Assembly (NCBI GenBank): GCA_002435955.1
Contig: DIWZ01000043.1
Location: forward strand, 1-20,736
Source: Pelobacter sp. UBA6093
GTDB lineage: Bacteria; Desulfobacterota; Desulfuromonadia; Desulfuromonadales; Syntrophotaleaceae
DNA length: 20,736 bases
Direction of reading: 5' to 3'
Made by a program: the position numbers and the translations under genes. The notes under the pieces were generated by a model, which searched no databases, was not told the DNA's origin, and saw only the letters and a list, made by a program, of their open reading frames with translations. Below are positions 6,537-12,277 of this stretch, piece by piece; position 1 is the first letter of the stretch, and each line of letters starts with the position of its first letter.

Positions 6537-6596
6537 GATAAACTAGGGACACTTCCCATATTTTGCAGCAGAAAACAGGGAAGTGTCCCTAGTTTT
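6537..6596 (+). repeat. Palindromic element copy 2 (intact)
   Basis: Two perfect 17-base arms, AACTAGGGACACTTCCC (6541-6557) and GGGAAGTGTCCCTAGTT (6578-6594), flank a 20-base loop whose TTTT and AAAA can pair further. It matches copy 1 at 3035-3086/4655-4663. It contains no gene, so it would be a non-autonomous MITE-like or REP-like unit. It sits precisely between a half attC and intron domain V. Confidence 0.92.
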
Positions 6597-6670
6597 CACG
6601 AAGAGCCCGGTGCGGTAGTTCCGCACGCCGGGATCTGTGCCGGGGTGGTCGGGTAACCGGCCGCGCCTAC
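6597..6670 (+). mobile_element. Group II intron 3' end: domains V and VI
   Basis: 6603-6635 folds as a domain V hairpin: GAGCCCGG and GTGCGG on the left pair with CCGCAC and CCGGGATC on the right, around a short loop, with length 33-34 as in the family. 6636-6670 is a domain VI-like hairpin ending CCTAC. The bases after it, GGC (6671), complete the attC R' core left at 2451-2454. Only a few bases (CACGAA) separate the palindromic element from domain V, so the whole of the normal domain IV coding part is absent. Confidence 0.82.
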
Positions 6671-6686
6671 GGCGGCGGTCTCAAAA

Positions 6687-7157
6687 ATGATTGAAATAGA
6701 ATTTCCATTCCATAAGAAACAACGTGAACGCTTTCGTTCTGGTGAACTAATTCAAGAATGGTCGGCTAAATATCAGCAAATTTTTGATGGTCACGATATT
6801 AGAATTACAAACAATCAACCTCATTATCATTTCTTCGAGTGGCTCGGAGCAGTTCTTATTTATGAATCAATGGGTTATTTGAGCCTTATTGAAAAATATG
6901 AAACCAAATTGCACACAAGAAAAATTGAAATTTTCAAAAATATTGTGCCCCCTGAAGTCTCTAATTACATTTTAGAGAACAGAACGGGAGCACCTGATTT
7001 GTTTGTCTATTCACCTGACGAACAAGATTGGTTCTTTTGTGAAGTAAAAGGGTTAACCGACAGACTTCAAAAATGCCAGATTGAACTCATAGAAAAAATT
7101 GAGTCAATATCGCAAAAACACGTTAAAGTACTGAAATTCTACGAATTAAAGGCCTAA
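6687..7157 (+). CDS. VRR-NUC-like PD-(D/E)XK nuclease encoded in a cassette
   Basis: A 156-residue protein whose C-terminal half carries the VRR-NUC signature: GAPDLFVY with D104, then FFCEVKG with E119 and K121, then DRLQKCQ. This is the restriction-endonuclease-fold active site D...ExK followed by the family's DRL...Q helix. VRR-NUC proteins cut branched or structured DNA and are common in phages and mobile elements. The N-terminal half (about 90 residues) is not assigned. The gene is much more A/T-rich than its neighbours, a sign of separate origin. Its ATG lies 16 bases after the intron 3' end with no clear ribosome site, so expression may depend on splicing or read-through. The stop codon overlaps R'' GCCTAAC. 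Confidence 0.8.
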   Translation: MIEIEFPFHKKQRERFRSGELIQEWSAKYQQIFDGHDIRITNNQPHYHFFEWLGAVLIYESMGYLSLIEKYETKLHTRKIEIFKNIVPPEVSNYILENRTGAPDLFVYSPDEQDWFFCEVKGLTDRLQKCQIELIEKIESISQKHVKVLKFYELKA

Positions 7158-7200
7158 CTGTCAGGGCACAGCCTGTGCGGTGTCGGACCAACCCAACCCA
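7152..7200 (+). other. Truncated or decayed attC at the right end of the array
   Basis: R'' GCCTAAC (7152-7158) overlaps the nuclease gene stop and is the reverse complement of the reconstructed R' GTTAGGC that opens this cassette. A small GC hairpin (GCACAG-C-CTGTGC, 7166-7178) follows, but no GTTRRRY core appears in the next 100 bases. The cassette array appears to stop here. Confidence 0.6.
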
Positions 7201-7236
7201 TTGAAATATCACAATTAATACACCAAAAAGGCCTTG

Positions 7237-7381
7237 TTTTTGGGCTTAAACCCACGTTTTTACCGGTAAAAATGAGCCTCTAAGAATGGCGAGAGCAAAC
7301 CGACATCATATCCCGCAGAAAACAGTCAGAACTTTGCAGGGCTGATTTTGAGGTCGAAAATGGTTGTTTAAGCCCGAAAAA
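7237..7381. repeat. Inverted-repeat relic with internal palindrome
   Basis: TTTTTGGGCTTAAAC (7237-7251) and GTTTAAGCCCGAAAAA (7366-7381) are inverted copies with one base inserted. Between them lies a perfect 16-bp palindrome TTTTTACCGGTAAAAA (7257-7272). No coding frame is present. It may be a short non-autonomous transposable element or the remains of an IS end. The rest of 7158-7526 holds nothing else I can support. Confidence 0.5.
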
Positions 7382-7526
7382 CAGTTATTTTTTGGTTGTT
7401 TTACTCACAGATTCAATAGGTTAACTTGATTCTACCCCAGTAAGCGCCACGTAGCCTGCGGCACCAAAGGGCCTGCGCCATTAACGGATCCTTGCGGGGG
7501 GAGCAGCGCTGGCTGTCATCCGGCCG

Positions 7527-7929
7527 CTATAGCGGTTCCTGCATCCTCAAACTTTTGACTATCCCGGTATTTCCGATAATAATCAGGCAATCTCCGCCGA
7601 ATATCTGCTCTGCCGGCGTGATGCTGGTAATCTGCTCATCACCCCGCCGGATTCCGATCAGCGTCACTCCATATGTTTGACGAAAACGGAGATCCGCCAG
7701 TGTTTGCCCGGAAAGCCCGGAATCCTCAGCTACTTTGACCTCGGCAATTTCAAACCGATCTTAAAAGATATTCCGCAATCCCGCTGCCATAGTTGCCCAA
7801 ACCTGCCAGGATCACATCCACCGAAGCGGATTCCTTAAAAGCGTCTATGGCGGACTCCCGATAGGGATTGCGCCTTTCAAACACCTGCAAATATTCGTAG
7901 AGAAAATGGTAAAGCTGACCGGATACAAA
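7527..7929 (-). pseudogene. C-terminal relic of a CPA-type cation:proton antiporter with RCK (TrkA) domains
   Basis: On the minus strand from 7929, a frame without a start codon reads ...FERRNPYRESAIDAFKES and then DVILAGLGNYGSGIAEYLLRS, the end of an antiporter-type membrane protein joined to the GxGxxG start of a TrkA-N domain. After a frame change near 7763 a second frame gives the TrkA-C domain (FEIAEVKVAEDSGLSGQTLADLRF... GGDCLIIIGN) and a normal stop at 7527-7529. Most of the TrkA-N domain is deleted, the frame is shifted, and an in-frame stop (7930-7932) closes the upstream side, so the gene is dead. Such proteins exchange K+ or Na+ for H+ under nucleotide control. Confidence 0.75.
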
Positions 7930-8130
7930 TCAGTCCAAACTTGATTCAGGTCATATTTTTATATTGCCCATGGTCTATACATGAGAAGCATGATGCAAAA
8001 AGAAGTTTGGCCTCATTGAAGGTAGCATGTCGTGGCGTTATAGTTCATTCGATGCCAGGGCTTGGGGCAAAAACTTCCTGTCCCGCTGCAGAGGTTTGGA
8101 GTCGATGACGGTCGGCAGTGGGACCAACTC

Positions 8131-8159
8131 GTTTCCATCCGGAACCCCCGGATGGAAAC
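8131..8159 (+). promoter_or_regulatory. Perfect 12-bp leader hairpin upstream of the M24 peptidase gene
   Basis: GTTTCCATCCGG (8131-8142), loop AACCC, CCGGATGGAAAC (8148-8159). It ends 14 bases before the ribosome-binding site. There is no U-run, so it is not a simple terminator. The core CCATCC-N7-CCGGATGG followed by AWACYAAYTA recurs in the leader of the ModA gene at 17258-17290, at the same distance from the start codon. 7930-8130 holds nothing else I can identify. Confidence 0.65.
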
Positions 8160-8184
8160 CAACTAACGGAACAAGGAGGAAATC

Positions 8185-8853
8185 ATGGTGATGCACGCTC
8201 AGGCAGCCGTCGAAAAAACGAAAGCAGGTTTTTCGGTTGAGAAAATGCTAGAAATCAGGGCAAAGGCACAACAGGCAGTTGATCGGATTGCCGCCCAGGT
8301 GAAGGTCGGCATGCTTGAAGAGGATGCCAATAAAATGGTTGTTGACACTTTGCGGGAAATGGGTGCCACCAAAGCTTTCCACAAACCCTATATCCGTTTT
8401 GGCAGCAATACCACGATCACCTTTGGGGCAGATTCTGTTCCGGGAGTCCGGCTGGGCGAAGACGATATCTTTTTTATAGATATCGCTCCTGTCTGGGATG
8501 GTTACGAAGGTGACGCGGGTGATACCTATGTCACCGGAAGCGATCCGGAAATGAAACGTTGTGCCCTTGACGCCAGAAAGATTTTCGAAGCTGTTTCCGC
8601 CAAGTGGAAAACAGATAAATCAACCGGTGTTGAGTTGTATGATTTCGCGCAAAAGATGGCAAAAGATCTGGGATGGGAGTTGAATCTTGATCTCGGAGGG
8701 CATCGTTTGGGAGATTATTCCAGTGCCCAGCACTATGAAGGACCGTTGCACGAGATTGCGTTCCATCCGTCAGCCAACATCTGGATGGTTGAAGTGCATA
8801 TTCGTCATCCTGAAAAGCAATTTGGTGCGTTTTTTGAAGACCTGCTCGTTTAA
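8185..8853 (+). CDS. M24-family metallopeptidase (Xaa-Pro aminopeptidase/creatinase-like)
   Basis: A 222-residue single-domain protein with the pita-bread fold of the M24 family. The metal ligands can be placed: D99 (FFIDIAP), D110 (GYEGDAGDTY, 11 residues later as usual), H173 (GGHRLG), E203 (WMVEVHI) and E219 (GAFFEDLLV). The protein is shorter than classical PepP because it lacks the N-terminal creatinase domain, so it should be a minimal two-metal aminopeptidase or hydrolase; some such proteins act on non-peptide substrates. It is cytoplasmic, with no signal peptide. ATG 8185 is preceded by AAGGAGG (8173-8179). It stands alone, between a leader hairpin and a terminator, facing the stress-protein gene on the opposite strand. 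Confidence 0.85.
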   Translation: MVMHAQAAVEKTKAGFSVEKMLEIRAKAQQAVDRIAAQVKVGMLEEDANKMVVDTLREMGATKAFHKPYIRFGSNTTITFGADSVPGVRLGEDDIFFIDIAPVWDGYEGDAGDTYVTGSDPEMKRCALDARKIFEAVSAKWKTDKSTGVELYDFAQKMAKDLGWELNLDLGGHRLGDYSSAQHYEGPLHEIAFHPSANIWMVEVHIRHPEKQFGAFFEDLLV

Positions 8854-8874
8854 CAGTCGGTAACACTTGTTTCA

Positions 8875-8910
8875 AGCCACCTCACTCGCGATAGCGCAAG
8901 TGAGGTGGCT
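8875..8910. terminator. Terminator hairpin between convergent genes
   Basis: AGCCACCTCACT (8875-8886) pairs perfectly with AGTGAGGTGGCT (8899-8910); the loop adds CGC-GATA-GCG. It is followed on the + strand by CTTTGGTCTGTTTT. It lies just after the peptidase stop and downstream of the minus-strand stress-protein gene, so it may serve both. Confidence 0.8.
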
Positions 8911-9017
8911 CTTTGGTCTGTTTTGCCTCAGCCGGAAATGGGTTAATTAAACATGCCATGGTCAGCCACCATCTTTCTTTCGCCCCATCGTCCGCGCCCG
9001 GCTCGGCTCCTGAGAAA

Positions 9018-9881
9018 TCATCGCTCCGTCGGAACAAGCAATACCGGAACTTGACTGTGGCGTGCGACGTTAAGGCTGGTGTTGCCCAGAAGGATTTCGC
9101 TGAGATAACTGCGGCCCTGACTGCCCATGACCACCCAGGTAAAAGCGCTGTCTTGCACCCGGGCAAGGATCTCGCGGACCGGGACCCCGTAAGGCAGCTC
9201 CACATTGACCTTGGTGGCACCCGTCTGTTCAAGGGCCCTTTTCATTTCGGCCAGGCGCTCCTGATCGGCTCGGTTGCATTCCTCCAACCGATTTTTGGAA
9301 ACGACGGATTGGTCCTGAACATGGAGCAAGGTCACTTCTTGAGAACCGGCTGCGACTATTTTTTTCAGGGTGGAAAAAGCCAGCTCTGCGTTGGCGGAGA
9401 AGTCGGTGGGAAAAAGAACCGGTCCCGAAGGAGCCATTTGGCAAAAACCGCAGACCGCCCGATCCCTTTCCTGGCGCAAATTCAAACGTACGATGAGAAC
9501 AGGCTTTCGGGCATTTTGGATCACTTCACTGGCCACGCCCCCGAGAAGAATCTGGCTGGACATGGTTTTGCCATGGGAGCCGATCACCACCAGGGAGCAT
9601 TTTCTGTCCTCGGCGAGGCGGTTGATTTCCACGGGAGTTCTGCCCGATGCCACCTCGATATCGGTCTTTAACCCCTGTCGTTCCAGGGCGTCCGCCTGTC
9701 TCGACAGGTAGGGTTCGGCGAAACCCTTCAATTCTTCCGTTACCATCGAAGGTTCGCAGAGATTGAGACAGTGAACCAGGACCACTTCTTTTGTGCCCCA
9801 GGCCCGCAAGGCGCCCAGAGAGCCGATGACACAATCGGAAGCCTCGGATAGATCGGTTGCCACCAGGATGCGTGAAAACAT
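9018..9881 (-). CDS. Tandem-domain universal stress protein (UspA type)
   Basis: 287 residues with two Usp domains, about 1-135 (MFSRILVATDLSEASD ... PVLIVRL) and 150-287 (GPVLFPTDFSANAELA ... PVLLVP). Tandem Usp proteins respond to stress, often through ATP binding. The nucleotide signature G-x2-G-x9-G-S/T is altered in both halves here (GSHG...GG and GSQG...GN), so ATP binding is doubtful. ATG at 9881 is preceded by AAGGAGGG. It lies downstream of the ArsR-headed permease/redox gene set with a hairpin between, so it may be expressed partly by read-through. A second tandem Usp gene closes the neighbouring arsR-acr3 operon. Confidence 0.9.
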   Translation of the reverse strand: MFSRILVATDLSEASDCVIGSLGALRAWGTKEVVLVHCLNLCEPSMVTEELKGFAEPYLSRQADALERQGLKTDIEVASGRTPVEINRLAEDRKCSLVVIGSHGKTMSSQILLGGVASEVIQNARKPVLIVRLNLRQERDRAVCGFCQMAPSGPVLFPTDFSANAELAFSTLKKIVAAGSQEVTLLHVQDQSVVSKNRLEECNRADQERLAEMKRALEQTGATKVNVELPYGVPVREILARVQDSAFTWVVMGSQGRSYLSEILLGNTSLNVARHSQVPVLLVPTER

Positions 9882-9980
9882 GGGTGCCCTCCTTGGGTGA
9901 GTCGGTTTCTCTGAAACGAGACCACGGCTTTTTTTCGGAATAGTTACCCGGCCCTCAAATAATGCCGAAAGCGATTTTCA

Positions 9981-10017
9981 CGGAATCCCTGGCGACGCGC
10001 GGCCTCCAGGGATTCCG
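9981..10017. terminator. Hairpin between the AhpD-like and stress-protein genes
   Basis: CGGAATCCCTGG (9981-9992) pairs perfectly with CCAGGGATTCCG (10006-10017). It lies 24 bases after the AhpD-like gene in the minus direction. The run following it on the minus strand (TGAAAATC) is poor in U, so it may be a weak terminator or an mRNA-end stabiliser, allowing some transcription into the stress-protein gene. Confidence 0.55.
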
Positions 10018-10040
10018 TTTCTGCAAAATATCCGAACAGC

Positions 10041-10364
10041 TTATACCGGGCAGCCGCAGTCGACGTTGCCGGCCACGATCTCTTTCCAGTCGCCGAGTAC
10101 GTCGTGGGTCCAGCAGTCGTCGGCGCCGGCCGCTTCGCGCATGACCAGGGCAAAGATGTAGGAGAGCTCCTTCACCGTGGCCCCTTCCTCCAGCGCGCCC
10201 TTGAAATGCTTGAGCACGCAGGGCTTGGAACGGGCTTTGATCGACAGGGCGAAGCAGATGAACTGGTAGGTCTTTTCATCGATGGTGCGCTTCTGCTGGT
10301 AGAGCTCGTCCATCTGGTCGAGCAGTTGGTTGAATTCAGGGAAAAATTCGGCGAGCATACGCAT
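10041..10364 (-). CDS. Carboxymuconolactone decarboxylase/AhpD-like protein (incomplete CxxC)
   Basis: 107 residues, the usual size of a single CMD/AhpD-fold unit, mostly helical. AhpD-type proteins use a CxxCxxxH redox motif to reduce peroxiredoxins or other thiol partners. Here the region reads SKPCVLKH, so the first cysteine is replaced by serine and only the second cysteine and the histidine remain. Additional cysteines lie near the C-terminus (DDCWTHD and DCGCPV) and could provide another thiol pair or bind metal. ATG 10364 follows AAGGAGG. It is the last of five same-strand genes with short gaps (CCG protein, AhpD-like, permease, thioredoxin, this gene). Its partner is unknown. Confidence 0.8.
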   Translation of the reverse strand: MRMLAEFFPEFNQLLDQMDELYQQKRTIDEKTYQFICFALSIKARSKPCVLKHFKGALEEGATVKELSYIFALVMREAAGADDCWTHDVLGDWKEIVAGNVDCGCPV

Positions 10365-10428
10365 GGTCGTTTCCTCCTTGATTTGATTGAACAGTCGTTG
10401 CGCCGGACCTTTCCGGCATGATTTTTCG

Positions 10429-10662
10429 TCAGCCCAGGATAATTTTCAGATCTTCAGGACTCGGTACCTTGCCGACCAGCTTGATCTCGCCGTCGATGGC
10501 CAGGGCCGGGGTCATCATTACGCCGAAGGCGGCGATATCCTTGATATCCTCGACCTTGATCAGTTCGTATTCGATGCCGAGTTGGTCGGCGGCCTCTTTT
10601 GCGTTGTTATACAGCTTTTTGCATTTGGGGCAGCCGGTGCCCAGGATCTGGATTTTTTTCAT
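10429..10662 (-). CDS. Mini-thioredoxin (glutaredoxin-like) family protein
   Basis: 77 residues, the length of the small archaeal/bacterial thioredoxin-like proteins that lie beside ArsP/DUF318 permeases. The N-terminal strand MKKIQILGTG leads directly into the redox motif CPKC (C11, C14), and the cis-proline is in MMTPALAI. Such proteins exchange disulfides in the cytoplasm. Next to the permease it may reduce a metalloid substrate or the transporter's own cysteines; that role is inferred from position. ATG 10662 follows AAAGGA by about eight bases. The gene starts 64 bases after the permease stop, on the same strand. Confidence 0.9.
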   Translation of the reverse strand: MKKIQILGTGCPKCKKLYNNAKEAADQLGIEYELIKVEDIKDIAAFGVMMTPALAIDGEIKLVGKVPSPEDLKIILG

Positions 10663-10725
10663 CGAAACATCCTTTCTTCTTGCAGCAGTTGAAGTTGCGG
10701 CGCATTGCCTGGCTCGAATGAGCCG

Positions 10726-12039
10726 TTATCCCCAGAATGTGCCGAAAATCAGGCCGCTGATGGTCGCCATGACCATCACCAGCAGGACGAACACAACGGT
10801 TTTTTTGGTGCCCATGACGCTGCGGATGACCAGCATGTTGGGCAGACTCAGGGCCGGACCGGCCAGCAGCAGAGCCAAAGCCGGACCCTTGCCCATGCCG
10901 GCGCCGAGCAGTCCCTCGAGAATCGGCACTTCGGTGAGGGTGGCAAAGTACATGAAGGCGCCGGCGACGGAGGCGAACAGGTTGGCGCCCAGGGAATTGC
11001 CGCCCACCGCATTGGCTACCCACTGGGAAGGGATCAGCCCTTCGGCCCCGGGTTGGCCAAGCAGGACGCCGGCAATGACCACGCCGATCAGCAACAGCGG
11101 CAGGATCTGTTTGGCAAAGCCCCAGGAAGAGCTGAACCATTCCTGCATCTCTTCCTGCTCGGTGTTGAGGACAAAAGTCAAGCCGATCACTCCGACCACG
11201 AAGGCCACCTGCGGTGCCTGGGGCAGCAGCAGGGCCAGTAGCAGCACCGGCAGTCCGGCGCAGGCGATTTTCCACCATTTTACCTGGAACCAGCGCACCA
11301 GCATCACAGCCAGGGCGATGGCAAAAGCGCCGGTCACCGGCCACTTGGCAGCGAAGATGGCATGCCATAGACCGATCTCACTGTCCGGCCGGCCCCAGTT
11401 GGCAAAGACCAGGATGCCGACCATGGAGGCGAAATAGAGGGCGTTTTGCCACAGGGGGCGGGCCACTTCCGGTTCCGGCTGCATGGCCTGTGCGATGATC
11501 TTTTCCTGTTCCTCCTTGCGGAAAAAGAAATGCATGCACAGGCCGATGACGATACTGAACAGCATGGCACCGACGGCGCGGGCGATGCCGAGTTCCGGGC
11601 CGAGCACCCGGGCGGTCAGCACAATGGCCAGGATGTTGATGGCAGGTCCCGAGTAGAGAAAAGCGCAGGCCGGGCCAAGCCCTGCGCCCATGCGGTAGAT
11701 CCCGGCGAACAGCGGCAGGATGGTGCAGGAGCAGACCGCCAGCACCGATCCGGAAACGGCAGCCACGCCGTAGGCCAGCACCTTGTTGGCCCGGGCGCCG
11801 AGATACTTCATGACCGCCGCCTGGCTGACGAACACGCCCACCGCCCCGGCGATGAAGAAGGCCGGCACCAGACAGAGCAGCACGTGCTCGCGGGCGTACC
11901 ATTTGACCAGATAGAGCGATTCCCACAGGGCGTTCTGCAACCGCTCCAGGCTTTTCAGCCAGTCCACCGGCAGGTAATAGCAGAGCACAAAGCCGACGAC
12001 GATGAGGGCTAGCGGTTTCCACTCCTTTTTCCAATCCAT
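10726..12039 (-). CDS. ArsP/DUF318-type membrane permease
   Basis: 437 residues, polytopic, with about ten hydrophobic segments in two halves, from LALIVVGFVLCYYL near the N-terminus to VVFVLLVMVMATISGLIFGTF at the C-terminus. It shows the family hallmark VCSCTILPLFAGIYRMGAGLG (C103, C105), LYSGPAINILAI in the first half, and the matching repeat LLAGPALSLPNML in the second. Members of this PF03773 family include ArsP, which exports trivalent organoarsenicals. The paired cysteines could bind such a substrate, but substrate choice cannot be read from sequence. A charged cytoplasmic loop (FRKEEQEKIIAQ) links the halves. ATG 12039 follows GGAAGGA. It sits in an ArsR-headed operon together with a thioredoxin and two AhpD-like proteins. 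Confidence 0.88.
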   Translation of the reverse strand: MDWKKEWKPLALIVVGFVLCYYLPVDWLKSLERLQNALWESLYLVKWYAREHVLLCLVPAFFIAGAVGVFVSQAAVMKYLGARANKVLAYGVAAVSGSVLAVCSCTILPLFAGIYRMGAGLGPACAFLYSGPAINILAIVLTARVLGPELGIARAVGAMLFSIVIGLCMHFFFRKEEQEKIIAQAMQPEPEVARPLWQNALYFASMVGILVFANWGRPDSEIGLWHAIFAAKWPVTGAFAIALAVMLVRWFQVKWWKIACAGLPVLLLALLLPQAPQVAFVVGVIGLTFVLNTEQEEMQEWFSSSWGFAKQILPLLLIGVVIAGVLLGQPGAEGLIPSQWVANAVGGNSLGANLFASVAGAFMYFATLTEVPILEGLLGAGMGKGPALALLLAGPALSLPNMLVIRSVMGTKKTVVFVLLVMVMATISGLIFGTFWG

Positions 12040-12073
12040 AACAGGTTCCTTCCCCTAAATGACAAATTGAGCC

Positions 12074-12277
12074 TCATATATCCAGTTCTGCGGCTCTTTC
12101 ATCCACCTTATCCATCGGCGCCTGGCGAACCTTTTTGCCCATCTTGACCGCCGTGGCCAGTTCCGCATGGCTGGCCCCCGCTTCGCGGGCCGCCTTGACG
12201 TGGTATTCCAGACAGGGGGAGCAACAGGCGGCCACCGATGCGCCGACGGCGATCAGCTCCAATGTTTTTTTATCCAT
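12074..12277 (-). CDS. Small AhpD-like/CMD-family protein with intact CxxCxxxH motif
   Basis: 67 residues from the preferred start, compact and helical. The motif CCSPCLEYH gives a complete C-x2-C-x3-H redox site (C19, C22, H26) as in AhpD. ATG 12277 is chosen because AGGAG lies six bases upstream; an ATG six codons earlier (12295) would contain that ribosome site inside the gene. The start overlaps the stop of the CCG protein by eight bases, which points to translational coupling and fixed stoichiometry. Reduction of a peroxiredoxin-like or metalloid-bound thiol is plausible, with the CCG iron-sulfur protein as electron source; that link is inference from coupling. Confidence 0.85.
   Translation of the reverse strand: MDKKTLELIAVGASVAACCSPCLEYHVKAAREAGASHAELATAVKMGKKVRQAPMDKVDERAAELDI

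Noticed and set aside
8913..9671. 252-residue + strand frame opposite the stress-protein gene
   Set aside because: It is the shadow of the UspA gene and has no recognisable domain.
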